A stretch of DNA of 64,000 nt from Marinobacter vulgaris (lineage in GTDB: Bacteria; Pseudomonadota; Gammaproteobacteria; Pseudomonadales; Oleiphilaceae): contig NZ_QFWX01000006.1 of NCBI RefSeq assembly GCF_003344045.1, positions 1 to 64,000 of the forward strand, read 5' to 3'. The position numbers were made by a program, and so were the translations under genes. The notes under the pieces were generated by a model, which saw only the letters and a list, made by a program, of their open reading frames with translations, did not search any database and had not been told where the DNA came from. Each line of letters opens with the position of its first letter. Position 1 is the stretch's first letter. This document shows positions 17,205 to 25,395 of the stretch, piece after piece.

Positions 17205-18029
17205 ATGCAAGCACAGAGCTCCTCAGAGGTAACCTTGGCGAATAAGGGTCTTTTGGCAGGATTTACGGCGTTGTTTCGCCTCGCGTTTCTGGCTGCACTC
17301 CTGGCTTTGCCCGGTGTCTCGATGGGAAGCAGCAATCTGAAATTTGCGTTCGGCGAACAATCACCGCCTTACAGTTCCTTGTTTGACGAGAGAGCTGTCG
17401 GGTTGTTTCCGGATTTGGTGCAGCTGGCGTTCAGTTTTATCCCCGCCTACACCACGGAAAATGTGGTGGTGCCTTGGTCCAGGGCGCAGTACAACGTCAG
17501 ACTGGGCCTTACCGAAGGCTTTCTCACGTATCCGTCGGAGGAGCGAGAGGAATACGCCATCTTTTCAGCCAAGCCACTCTTCACGCAGAACTTTGGCCAT
17601 CTGGTTTACTCGGCTGATAACCCCAACAAAGATCTGATCGAATCGGCCACCAGCTTTGCTGACTTGTCCAGTCTGACGGTGATTATTGAGAGGGGCTCGC
17701 AATGGGAGGAGGACAATATTCCCGACTATCTGGAACGTGTGCCGGGCAGTGACATGAGTGCGATGATGCATCTTCTTATGCTACGGGAGGCCGGAGATTT
17801 TTTGGTGCAGCCTGCTGAAGACGCCCGATTCATTGCTCGACAACTTGGCTATTCGAAGACGCTTAAAGTTCGCAAGGTTGATTTTATTCCGAATGCCCGA
17901 ATTCCTTTCCACATTGGCGTTTCGCGGCAGCTTCCGTCCGTTATGGACGTGATCAACCAGGTTGATGCGGTCATGCAGGACCCCGAATTCCAATCACAAC
18001 TGAACACTTTGATTGAAAGTTATCGATAA
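17205..18029 (+). CDS. periplasmic solute-binding protein, SBP_bac_3-like
   Basis: 274 residues: a long hydrophobic signal segment (about 20-42, ending VSMG), then a type II periplasmic binding fold (FAFGEQSPPYSSLF, VGLFPDLVQLAF, VVPWSRAQYNVRLG, IPFHIGVSRQLPS). This is the family of amino-acid ABC-transporter receptors, but many orphan members act as sensors. No permease or ATPase gene is adjacent, so a transport role is not supported by context. Ligand unknown. Confidence 0.75.
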   Translation: MQAQSSSEVTLANKGLLAGFTALFRLAFLAALLALPGVSMGSSNLKFAFGEQSPPYSSLFDERAVGLFPDLVQLAFSFIPAYTTENVVVPWSRAQYNVRLGLTEGFLTYPSEEREEYAIFSAKPLFTQNFGHLVYSADNPNKDLIESATSFADLSSLTVIIERGSQWEEDNIPDYLERVPGSDMSAMMHLLMLREAGDFLVQPAEDARFIARQLGYSKTLKVRKVDFIPNARIPFHIGVSRQLPSVMDVINQVDAVMQDPEFQSQLNTLIESYR

Positions 18030-18092
18030 GGCTGTATTTGCACCGGTTTTTCATATGCATACGCGAGTGACTGACCGAAGGAGACAAGCGAT

Positions 18093-19049
18093 ATGAGCAC
18101 CGCTTCAGCATCCTATCCAATTGGTACGCCCGGCACTCCCTGGGGCAACGCGGAACGTGCTGAGTGGCTGTCACGGCAGACCCGTCACCGCAGTTACGAG
18201 TCCGACGTGTTGAGCGTGATCGAGCGGCTGCGTTCGCGCTTCGACGTGCAAGAGTATGGCCGCCTGGAATACGGCCCGGGCGTTTATCCGCTGATGGCGA
18301 TCCGCAGCCGCGACTGGCGTGCCGATCGGCCGGTGGTGCTGATTACCGGTGGAGTGCATGGCTATGAAACAAGCGGTGTCCAAGGGGCGCTGCAGTTCGT
18401 TGAACAGCAGGCACTGGATTATGCCGGTCGTGTAAACCTGCTGGTCGCGCCTTGCGTCAGCCCTTGGGCTTACGAACGCATCCATCGCTGGAACGCGAAC
18501 GCGATTGACCCCAACCGCTCGTTTCGTGATGACGGCCAGGCCGGGGAGTCAGCGGCGCTCATGCAACTGGTCGCTTCGATAGCTGAGCCAATATTGCTGC
18601 ATATCGACCTGCACGAGACCACCGATACCGACGAAACCGAGTTCCGCCCGGCGCTTGCGGCCCGTGATGGCAAGCCGTTTGAGCCGGGGGAGATTCCTGA
18701 CGGGTTCTATCTGGTGGATGACACCGAGAGCCCGCAGCCGGAATTCCAGCAGGCGTTGATTGAGGCGGTGGAAAAGATCACCCATATCGCGCCGGCGGAT
18801 GACAACGGCGAAATCCTCGGCTCACCGGCGGCCGCTCGGGGCGTTATTCAGTATCCGCTGGCGCAGCTTGGCCTTTGCACCAGCATGACCAACGCCCGCT
18901 ACAGGACCACCACCGAGGTCTACCCGGACAGCGACCGGGTGACCCCCGAGCTATGCAATGCCGCGCAGGTTGCCGCGGTGTGTGCCGCAATCGACTATGC
19001 GCTGTCAGAGCATCTTACAAGTCCGCACGGCGCAGTGCCTCGGGCGTAA
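18093..19049 (+). CDS. M14-family zinc carboxypeptidase / succinylglutamate-desuccinylase-like
   Basis: 318 residues of the M14 fold. Zinc ligands are visible in TGGVHGYETSG (HxxE, about residues 88-91) and in LHIDLHETTD (about residue 170), followed by an R/N region (NANAIDPNRSF) that positions the substrate carboxylate. No signal peptide, so cytoplasmic. M14 metallocarboxypeptidase is the conservative name. GAAGGAGACAAGC precedes the ATG. The 3' end overlaps the convergent FMN oxidase gene by 35 bases. Confidence 0.8.
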   Translation: MSTASASYPIGTPGTPWGNAERAEWLSRQTRHRSYESDVLSVIERLRSRFDVQEYGRLEYGPGVYPLMAIRSRDWRADRPVVLITGGVHGYETSGVQGALQFVEQQALDYAGRVNLLVAPCVSPWAYERIHRWNANAIDPNRSFRDDGQAGESAALMQLVASIAEPILLHIDLHETTDTDETEFRPALAARDGKPFEPGEIPDGFYLVDDTESPQPEFQQALIEAVEKITHIAPADDNGEILGSPAAARGVIQYPLAQLGLCTSMTNARYRTTTEVYPDSDRVTPELCNAAQVAAVCAAIDYALSEHLTSPHGAVPRA

Positions 19050-20307
19050 TCTCGCTGATAGACTTGCACCCGGAAAGCCCCATGGTGAGCTCGAAATCCG
19101 TTTTCAGGTTCGCAATCACTTCCCGCACCCCGGCTTCGCCGGCAATCGCCAGCCCGTAGACCCAGGGTCGGCCCAGGCCAACGGCGGTGGCACCCAATGC
19201 CAGCGCCTTGAAAACGTCAGCGCCGGTGCGGATGCCGCTGTCCATGATCACCGGCACCCGGCCGGCAACGGCTTCGACCACCTCTGGCAGGGCTTCGAGG
19301 CTGCCGATAGCCCCGTCCACCTGGCGCCCGCCGTGGTTGGATACAATGATGCCGTCCATGCCATAGTCCACCGCTTTGCGGCCGTCGTCCGGATGCTGGA
19401 TTCCCTTCAATACGATCGGCAGGCGGGTGTGGTCGCGCAGCATCTTCAGATCGTCCCAGGTTAGCGAAGGTTTGGAGTAAACGGCGATGAATTCCTGTAC
19501 CGCCGCCATAGCCCTGCCGGAACTGATGCCGTCAAGGGCACCACCGGGCCAGGATTGGCCGATCTGCTTGAGTGTTTTAAGCGTTTCCAGCGACAGTTTC
19601 GGCCTGGCCATGTTGCCCGGCTGGCTGGGGTTTTTCAGGCTTTCCAGGAAGACCGGGTCACTGGTGTACTGGGCAATGCCTTTGCCACGGAGAAAGGGCA
19701 GGTAGGCCAGGTCCAGGTCCCGGGTGCGCCAGCCCAGCATGGTGGTATCCAGGGTGACCACGATGGCTTCGCAGCCACAGCTCTCGGCCCGGCTGACCAG
19801 GCTCCGCACCAAATCGTCGGATTTGCTCCAGTACAGCTGGAACCAGCGCGCGCCATCCCCCATGGCGTCGGCCACCTGCTCCATGGGCTGCGACGCCTGG
19901 TTGGAAAAGATCATCGGTATGCCCTCGGCTGCGGCGGCGCGGCCAACGGCCTGGTCGGCGTCCCCATGGGCCATTTCCAGCACGCCGATCGGGCTCAGCA
20001 TAAAGGGGCTGGGCAGGGTGCGGCCGAACAGATTCACGGTGGTGTCGCGCTCGGACACGTCGTTAAGCATGCGCGGAACAATGCGCTGGCGGTCAAAGGA
20101 TTCCCGGTTCGCACGCATGGTGCTTTCCAGACCGGCCCCGCCGGCGATGTAGGCGTAAGCCTCCGGGCTCATGGCGTCGCAGCCCTGGCGTTCGAGCTCG
20201 TGAAAATCCACCGGAACCAGTGGTTTTTCTCCGCCCAGGCCTTTGCTGTAAATGTCCTGCTGGCGGTTGATGGTCGGTGCTCGGCGACCGGCGGGGCTGT
20301 CGTTCAT
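19015..20307 (-). CDS. FMN-dependent alpha-hydroxy acid oxidase (lactate 2-monooxygenase-like)
   Basis: 430 residues from the ATG at 20307, chosen for CGGAGTAG upstream; an open extension to 20394 is unlikely. Family signatures: AYIAGGAGLESTMRANRESF, FMLSPIGVLEMAH, WFQLYWSK, LKGIQHPDDG (catalytic-site lysine) and the FMN/substrate loop IIVSNHGGRQVDGA with its His-Gly-Gly-Arg. It oxidises an L-2-hydroxy acid; lactate 2-monooxygenase is the usual annotation for this subgroup. Cytoplasmic or membrane-associated. Convergent with the M14 gene, overlapping by 35 bases. Confidence 0.8.
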   Translation of the reverse strand: MNDSPAGRRAPTINRQQDIYSKGLGGEKPLVPVDFHELERQGCDAMSPEAYAYIAGGAGLESTMRANRESFDRQRIVPRMLNDVSERDTTVNLFGRTLPSPFMLSPIGVLEMAHGDADQAVGRAAAAEGIPMIFSNQASQPMEQVADAMGDGARWFQLYWSKSDDLVRSLVSRAESCGCEAIVVTLDTTMLGWRTRDLDLAYLPFLRGKGIAQYTSDPVFLESLKNPSQPGNMARPKLSLETLKTLKQIGQSWPGGALDGISSGRAMAAVQEFIAVYSKPSLTWDDLKMLRDHTRLPIVLKGIQHPDDGRKAVDYGMDGIIVSNHGGRQVDGAIGSLEALPEVVEAVAGRVPVIMDSGIRTGADVFKALALGATAVGLGRPWVYGLAIAGEAGVREVIANLKTDFELTMGLSGCKSISEITPEALRRADL

Positions 20308-20405
20308 GGTGCTACTCCGTTGTTTTTGTAGAGTTCCACTATAACTCTGGGATGAAGAGCCTGTAAAAAAGCGGGAAATTTTTTTGCTCAACAACAGCGA
20401 AAGAC

Positions 20406-20428
20406 GAACCGGGACAGCATTAGTTGCC
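20406..20428 (+). repeat. dispersed repeat, copy 13 (degenerate)
   Basis: GAACCGGGACAGCATTAGTT then GCC. The left half is consensus. Read from the minus-strand gene, the repeat supplies its stop codon (GGC AAC TAA at 20420-20428). Confidence 0.7.
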
Positions 20429-20587
20429 TTTTTTGAATTTTGCTTTGCAATTGCCGCTCATGCACATTGCACAGTAGTGCTCACGGTCCTCGTGTTTCGT
20501 GCCCTCAGCGATAGTGATGCCGCAGCTGTTGCAGAGCAGGATAGCAACGTCTCCGTCAAATTTTACAATTGCGTGCTCATAATTCAT
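20420..20587 (-). CDS. small zinc-ribbon-like protein
   Basis: 55 residues from the ATG at 20587 (MNYEHAIVKFDGDVAILLC); an ATG at 20611 would add eight residues. Two cysteine pairs (LLCNSCG and YCAMCMSGNC) suggest a metal-binding ribbon, and the tail is basic (KAKFKKGN). No family recognised. The stop codon lies inside a degenerate copy of the dispersed repeat, so the original C-terminus may have been replaced. Confidence 0.5.
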   Translation of the reverse strand: MNYEHAIVKFDGDVAILLCNSCGITIAEGTKHEDREHYCAMCMSGNCKAKFKKGN

Positions 20588-20605
20588 AAGACAGTTCGCG
20601 AGAAA

Positions 20606-20625
20606 CCCCATCCTTCGCGGTGGGG
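20606..20625 (+). other. IS200/IS605-like end hairpin (orphan)
   Basis: CCCCATCCTTCGCGGTGGGG folds into a 7-bp stem, preceded by GAAA and followed by AGGGA. It resembles the hairpins at right ends of IS200/IS605-type elements that also form the scaffold of TnpB guide RNAs. No TnpA or TnpB gene is next to it, so it would be a relic. The rest of 20626-20870 holds nothing I can identify. Confidence 0.35.
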
Positions 20626-20875
20626 AGGGATAGCTTGTCGGCGGAGGCCGACCCTTCTCTCACATTCCTTTCGACTGAGCTATCAGCTATTAATGTAACT
20701 GCTGTCGGTGCACGGCTTTCACGCACTCTTATAACATTACGATGCTTGCCTCGGGTCAGACTGCTGGTCGGTCATCACCCCTGGTAAGCTGTAACTGAAA
20801 CTTGGGCAGGGTTATTTTCATTCTTTCCGCCAGGCCATCAGTGCGATGGCGCACAGACACTTAAGCCCCACCCAG

Positions 20876-20889
20876 TTGATCTTTATCAA
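20876..20889 (+). promoter_or_regulatory. FNR/Anr box
   Basis: TTGATCTTTATCAA is a perfect TTGAT-N4-ATCAA site, 86 bases upstream of the c4-like cytochrome start. The spacing is suitable for activation by an FNR/Anr-type regulator under low oxygen. No matching -10 element was assigned with confidence. Confidence 0.75.
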
Positions 20890-20974
20890 GTAGTGTTTTG
20901 CCGAAGCAGGCAGAGTAATGGAAGCAAGTGAATAAGCCATTCCGTGTTGGCGCTGACTGAGAGGGAAATCGACC

Positions 20975-21622
20975 GTGAAAAAAAATCCAGGAATGCTGGC
21001 GGCCCTCGGGCTGGTTATCTGCTCCGGCCTGGCGTTTGCCGAAGTGGAGGGCGATGCCGAGAGGGGTGCAGCAGCGGCAGGCGTCTGCACCGCCTGCCAC
21101 CAGGCCGACGGCAGTGGCAAAAACGTGCCCGATGGAGAATCCTGGCCGCGGCTGGCAGGGCTGGACGCCGCCTACATTGCCAAGCAACTGCACGACTATC
21201 AGAGCGGTGAGCGCAGCAATGCCAGCATGATGCCTTTCGCCAATATGCTGGACGAACAGCAAATCGCAGATGTCGCCGCATATTATGCCAGCCTGCCTGC
21301 CACCCAGGGCGCCGGTGGCGAAGATGCTGACGAAGCGATGCTCAAGCGCGGCAAACAGCTGGCCGAGCGGGGCGACTGGTCCGCATACATTGTTTCCTGC
21401 AAAAGCTGCCATGGCCCGGGCAATCGGGGCGCTGGAGAGGTCTTCCCCGGCATTGCCGGGCAACACGCCGGTTACATCAAGGCCCAGCTGCAGGCCTGGA
21501 AAGCGGGTACCCGGAACAATGACACGCAAGACCTGATGGGCTCCATTGCCCGTCGGATGAGCGATGACGATGTACAAGCAGTAGCCGCCTGGCTTGCCGG
21601 CCAGAAACCTGTGGCCAACTAA
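20975..21622 (+). CDS. dihaem cytochrome c4-type protein (TsdB-like)
   Basis: 215 residues: signal peptide to LAFA (about 22), then two cytochrome c domains with haem sites CTACH (38-42) and CKSCH (about 139-143) and distal methionines in ASMMPFA and the matching C-terminal region. This is the cytochrome c4 architecture; the protein would be periplasmic. The start is GTG preceded by GAGAGGG. The next gene, 15 bases downstream, encodes a TsdA-like dihaem enzyme, the arrangement in which a c4-like TsdB accepts or donates its electrons. An FNR box lies upstream. Confidence 0.8.
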   Translation: MKKNPGMLAALGLVICSGLAFAEVEGDAERGAAAAGVCTACHQADGSGKNVPDGESWPRLAGLDAAYIAKQLHDYQSGERSNASMMPFANMLDEQQIADVAAYYASLPATQGAGGEDADEAMLKRGKQLAERGDWSAYIVSCKSCHGPGNRGAGEVFPGIAGQHAGYIKAQLQAWKAGTRNNDTQDLMGSIARRMSDDDVQAVAAWLAGQKPVAN

Positions 21623-21637
21623 GAGGATTCCGACGTC

Positions 21638-22651
21638 ATGATTCGTACATTAACTTACGCTGCACTGTCCGGAACCCTGCTGTTTTCCGCCAATGCCACA
21701 GCAGAAGACAAAACCACCCAACAATACATCGACACCCTGGCGGAGCTTGGCTACCCGGCTCCGGAAGAAAACGAGCTGGTGCACATTCCACCGACGATGG
21801 AAGACCTTGAAGACGCCAAACTTCACCCGGAGCTCAAGCGGGTTATTCGAAGAGGCCACGACCTGTTCACCAACACTCAGCAACTGCGCGGCGAGAACGT
21901 ATTCAACAACATGAATTGCTCCAGCTGCCACCTTGGGGAAGGGCGCATGCCTTTCAGTGCCCCAATCTGGCCGGCTGCTGTGACACTGCCGGGCTTCCGG
22001 GGAAAGAACGCCCACGTAAACAATCTTGAAGAGCGCATTGCCGGCTGTTTCACCTACTCCATGAACGGTAAGCCCCCCGAGTATGGCAGTGATCACATGG
22101 TTGCTCTGTCTGCGTATCATCAGTGGCTGGCCAAAGGTGTGCCGGTTTATCCGCAACAGCCCATCTACGGCCGCGGTTTTCCGGCACCGGAGCGCCCTGA
22201 AGAACTGAGCTATGCCCGGGGCGAAGCCGCGTTCCAGGAGAAATGTTCTGTTTGCCACGGTAACGATGGCGGCGGCCTCCGTGTGGATGGCCAGACGGTT
22301 TTCCCGGCTACCTGGGGCGACATGTCGAACAACTGGGGTGCGGGCATCGTACGGGTTTTCACGGCAGCGGGATTTATCAAGAACAACATGCCGCTGGGCC
22401 AGCCCAACAGTCTGGATGACCAGGAAGCCTGGGACATTGCCTACTACATGAGTAGCCAGGAACGCCCGCAGGACCCCCGCTATACGGGTGATGTAAAAGA
22501 AACCCTGGAACAGACCAGAGAGCCCTTCCACAAACACTCGATGTATGGGCGGACCAGGGAAACTGACGGCCATGTGCTGGGGGATCACCGCAACCTCGGT
22601 GATAAGCCGTTCCTGAAGCCGGATACGGTGCGGCCAAGAACATTTGAATAA
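21638..22651 (+). CDS. tsdA: dihaem cytochrome c, thiosulfate dehydrogenase/tetrathionate reductase TsdA-like
   Basis: 337 residues with a signal peptide ending NATA (about 22) and haem sites CSSCH (94-98) and CSVCH (about 208-212). The segment RIAGCFTYSMNGKPP follows the first haem and resembles the TsdA region that carries the cysteine axial ligand of the catalytic haem. TsdA interconverts thiosulfate and tetrathionate in the periplasm. AAGAGGATT precedes the ATG. Co-transcribed with the c4-like gene. A SoxA- or other dihaem role is possible, so the symbol is tentative. Repeat copy 14 follows. Confidence 0.6.
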   Translation: MIRTLTYAALSGTLLFSANATAEDKTTQQYIDTLAELGYPAPEENELVHIPPTMEDLEDAKLHPELKRVIRRGHDLFTNTQQLRGENVFNNMNCSSCHLGEGRMPFSAPIWPAAVTLPGFRGKNAHVNNLEERIAGCFTYSMNGKPPEYGSDHMVALSAYHQWLAKGVPVYPQQPIYGRGFPAPERPEELSYARGEAAFQEKCSVCHGNDGGGLRVDGQTVFPATWGDMSNNWGAGIVRVFTAAGFIKNNMPLGQPNSLDDQEAWDIAYYMSSQERPQDPRYTGDVKETLEQTREPFHKHSMYGRTRETDGHVLGDHRNLGDKPFLKPDTVRPRTFE

Positions 22652-22661
22652 AAACAAAGGG

Positions 22662-22687
22662 GGAAAACCGGGCCAGATTTATTTTTG
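22662..22687 (+). repeat. dispersed repeat, copy 14
   Basis: GGAAAACCGGGCCAGATTTA then TTTTTG, 11 bases after the TsdA-like gene's stop, between convergent genes. Confidence 0.85.
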
Positions 22688-22765
22688 TTGGTTGTGCCCC
22701 CTTTTGATTTCTCGGCGAATTCGCCAACTCATTTACAGGCGTGAACCTCGTCGCCAAGGGCAATG

Positions 22766-23221
22766 TCACCCCCCTTCAACCACTCGCGTCGTAATACCCC
22801 CATGCCCGCGCATGGCGTTGTAACCGCCGGGCCCCAGCGCCGTTTCCATTTTGCTGCAGGGGTGGCAAAGGCCGGTGTATTCCAGCACCACATTACCGAT
22901 GCGGAATCGCTTGCCTTTCAGGGCCAGCAGGTTCAGGCCAGAGATCACGATGTTGCGGCGGAAAACTTCGGGTGCGATGGCCTCCCGGTGCAGGCAGGAG
23001 GCGATGGCTTGCAGGTGTTCTTTCTGGATTAGGGTCACCTGCCGCTTGCTGGTCTCGCGGCCTTTGAAGCGGTCACCTTCCAGGCCTTTGCCTGGGTTGA
23101 CCGCTACGCTGTCGAGCGCTTCCATGGCCTCACCACGGGCGGGGCGAATGCCGATCCATTCCACCCGGCCGGTTTGGGGGAGGGTGTCGAACAGGGTTTG
23201 TAATGGGGTTTGTTCAGGCAT
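22766..23221 (-). CDS. MOSC-domain protein
   Basis: 151 residues with MOSC signatures: GKGLEGDRFKGRETSKRQVT, RRNIVISGLNLLALKGKRF and the conserved cysteine region EYTGLCHPCSKM. MOSC domains bind molybdenum cofactor sulfide or persulfide; stand-alone short proteins like this are probable sulfur carriers. The start overlaps the end of the truncated deoxyribosyltransferase by 8 bases. Fragments occur elsewhere: the first codons beside the full-length deoxyribosyltransferase (6262-6285) and a 44-base internal piece at 27572-27615. Confidence 0.8.
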   Translation of the reverse strand: MPEQTPLQTLFDTLPQTGRVEWIGIRPARGEAMEALDSVAVNPGKGLEGDRFKGRETSKRQVTLIQKEHLQAIASCLHREAIAPEVFRRNIVISGLNLLALKGKRFRIGNVVLEYTGLCHPCSKMETALGPGGYNAMRGHGGITTRVVEGG

Positions 23222-23645
23222 GGGCCAGCGCCTGCACGCAGCGGCGGAACAGTTCCGCCGAGAAGAACGGGTGTTCGCTTGACTGCTCGGCCACGACTAG
23301 CTGACCACCGGAATCGTTGATACCGCCTTCGATCATCAGGTTGTCACTCATCTCAAAGTCCTCAATGGTGTGGCCCAGTTTGTCCAGACCGATTGAGCCC
23401 GTCCGTTCCCGGTAGCGACGGCTGTTCAGGGTGAATCCGAAGGCGGGCTTGCCCTGTCCGATCATATAGCCCACTTCGTATACCGTGCCCGGGTCGGCGC
23501 TGATGCCGCGGAAGGGCGTAAGGTTGGCGATGACGGCATCGCAGCTGTCCATCAGTTCGCGGTTGGCCTTGTAAATTTGCTGACCGCGGTCGGGTTTTTC
23601 GTCATCGTCTGAAAATGCCAGCTCCGTGTCCAGTGGGTCCGCCAT
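23214..23645 (-). pseudogene. nucleoside 2-deoxyribosyltransferase, 5'-truncated copy
   Basis: 143 residues aligning with the 181-residue copy at 6280-6825 from DPLDTELAFS to the C-terminus ALAHA. The N-terminal 40 residues, including LAGPEVFFP (part of the nucleotide pocket), are missing. The ATG and following codons (ATGGCGGAC) come from a fragment of rlmF fused in frame. The catalytic DPGTVYEVGYM region remains, but the active site is incomplete. Divergence from the full-length copy is considerable, so the duplication is not very recent. Confidence 0.75.
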
Positions 23646-23687
23646 AAAATGGAGATAGTCGGCTCTGCCCGGGATTGGAGGGCAATA
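23638..23687 (-). pseudogene. rlmF fragment fused to the truncated deoxyribosyltransferase
   Basis: About 50 bases match 28300-28350 inside rlmF. The minus-strand reading is CPPIPGRADYLHFMAD against CPPIPGRADYIHYMAD in RlmF. The frame continues into the deoxyribosyltransferase sequence without interruption and provides its only start codon. Confidence 0.75.
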
Positions 23688-23704
23688 GTAGAGTGGGTCC
23701 GGTT

Positions 23705-24262
23705 TTAGAGTATTTCCTCAATCGGGTAGACATATTGCAGGTACAGATAGAAGAACAGCAGCGAGATCACCAGGATGACTACACCCAGCACCGGTGAACT
23801 GACCTTGATGCCGGAGGTCGACGCTTCCAGCGTGGAGACGCCCCGGGCCCCCTCGTTGCCGGTCTTTTTCAGGTCCGCCCGGAACTGCAGCCATGAAAAA
23901 TAGATGCCGGCTCCAACCAGGGCGATGACAACGACAAAGATGATCCGCGACGACAACAACTGCCACTCGAAGACGCGTTGACGGTGGTCGTATCCTTCGG
24001 TGCGGTAGTCGTAGTAGCCCTTGAGGGCGGCCTGCATGGCGGCTAGCCCTTCGGCATCCAGTAACTCGCCAGAGATCATTGCCGGGGCCTGCAGGGGTCG
24101 GGATCCGTTCTGATTGTCTTCCGCTTCGAGGGCGGCTTCCATGGCATCGATCCGTGAAGTATCCGCCGGTTCGGGGGTGTTGTCACTGTCCTCGCCCAGG
24201 GCCGTCGACATGGGTCCCAACAACAGGCCACTCACGATTAATGCATGCCAGAGCCGCATCAT
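23705..24262 (-). CDS. membrane protein, unknown, in envelope operon
   Basis: 185 residues: signal peptide to ALG (about 23), an acidic linker, then two membrane helices (IIFVVVIALVGAGIYFSWLQ, about 108-128, and VLGVVILVISLLFFYLYLQ, about 157-177). The ATG overlaps the stop of the upstream CARDB-type gene (ATGA), so translation is coupled. The topology suggests an inner-membrane partner of the secreted upstream protein. Family not recognised. Confidence 0.65.
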   Translation of the reverse strand: MMRLWHALIVSGLLLGPMSTALGEDSDNTPEPADTSRIDAMEAALEAEDNQNGSRPLQAPAMISGELLDAEGLAAMQAALKGYYDYRTEGYDHRQRVFEWQLLSSRIIFVVVIALVGAGIYFSWLQFRADLKKTGNEGARGVSTLEASTSGIKVSSPVLGVVILVISLLFFYLYLQYVYPIEEIL

Positions 24263-25275
24263 TCATCGTTCTCCAGAGCGGTCAGAAACTTGATGCTGCG
24301 CAGGCGCCAGTTGATGCGTTCGTAATAGCCTTTGTCGGCTTCAGTTTGCTGGTAGGCCTCGAGTTCGGCGTCGGTCAGGATGTTGCCGAGGATCGCCAGC
24401 AGGTCGTTGGAGAGGAAGCTGCCCCAGCCGCTCAATTCCTCGGGCAGCTCCGGCAAATCGGCGACCTCAACCTGGATGGCTATGGGAGACATTATGGTGC
24501 CATCGGGACTGACGTATTCAACCAGGCCGTCCGGCCTCAGGCGCCGTTTTGAGCCGTCCGGCCATGTCAGGACTATAGACCCGTCTTCAAGAATGGTTCG
24601 TGTAGCGTCGGATGTCTCGACCGGCGTCTCCGGCGTGGCGGGAGGCGGAGCGAGGTCGACCTGTTCCGTTTCGATGACGCGCAGTTCCCGGTCCCGATGC
24701 TCGGGCAGGAGCATTTCGAATCCCGGCAGGGCCCGAATCAGCATGGGAGACAGGTTAATCGAAAGGCTTTGGCAGTAAGTATTGTTGTCTTCCCTGGCCT
24801 CGGGGATTTTATTTCCCGGGTCTACACGGGCGCAGAGCTGGTAACGGCCGGGTGGAATGTCCGTTGGCAGTATTGCGGAGGTCTGATAGCTAGCGCGTTG
24901 CAGTGGGGGTAAATCATCGGTATTGCTGACGCGCCCGCCCTTGAGCAGTACGCCATCGAAGTAGTGTTCATCGTAACGGGCATAGCCGGCGGGCATGCTT
25001 CCACGGGTGATGAAAATGTCGATCATATAGCCATTGTCGGACGATCGGGTCCCCCGGGCCAGGCGATCGCCGCGGTTGATGACATTCAGGGTAAGGGAAG
25101 TGCCGATATCGTCGCCGGCGTTGGCGTTATCCGGCGCTTCAAGTCCGATCATCAGGTCCGCCCGAGCCCAGGTCAGTGCAGGCAGCAGGGACAGGCCGAC
25201 AACCATCATGAGGTATACGCACCAGGGCGGCCGGGCCTGGATAACAGCTTGCGACGGGCATCGGATGCGTGTCAT
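24259..25275 (-). CDS. secreted CARDB-like protein
   Basis: About 338 residues from the ATG at 25275 (MTRIRCPSQ); the open frame to 25314 adds 13 unlikely residues. A signal sequence (LMMVVGLSLLPALTWA) leads to a CARDB-like beta domain with LNVINRGDRLARGT and RVDPGNKIPEAREDNNTYC, the typical ending of such adhesion-type modules. A linker rich in Pro/Glu and a tryptophan-rich WPDGSKRRLRPDG stretch follow. Coupled to the downstream membrane protein by ATGA overlap. Extracytoplasmic; function unknown. Confidence 0.65.
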   Translation of the reverse strand: MTRIRCPSQAVIQARPPWCVYLMMVVGLSLLPALTWARADLMIGLEAPDNANAGDDIGTSLTLNVINRGDRLARGTRSSDNGYMIDIFITRGSMPAGYARYDEHYFDGVLLKGGRVSNTDDLPPLQRASYQTSAILPTDIPPGRYQLCARVDPGNKIPEAREDNNTYCQSLSINLSPMLIRALPGFEMLLPEHRDRELRVIETEQVDLAPPPATPETPVETSDATRTILEDGSIVLTWPDGSKRRLRPDGLVEYVSPDGTIMSPIAIQVEVADLPELPEELSGWGSFLSNDLLAILGNILTDAELEAYQQTEADKGYYERINWRLRSIKFLTALENDE

Positions 25276-25395
25276 ACGGCACCTCCTTCCATGGGGCCAA
25301 AGTGGGACTGCCACTTCATCAATCTTAGTAACAACAGAGGGGGACTGCCAGGACAGGCCAGGATAATTGTGCCCCTTTTCCCCGGCCAGGCCTGT

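Noticed and set aside
21650..22657. 335-codon minus-strand frame
   Set aside because: Shadow of the TsdA-like cytochrome gene with its two CXXCH sites.
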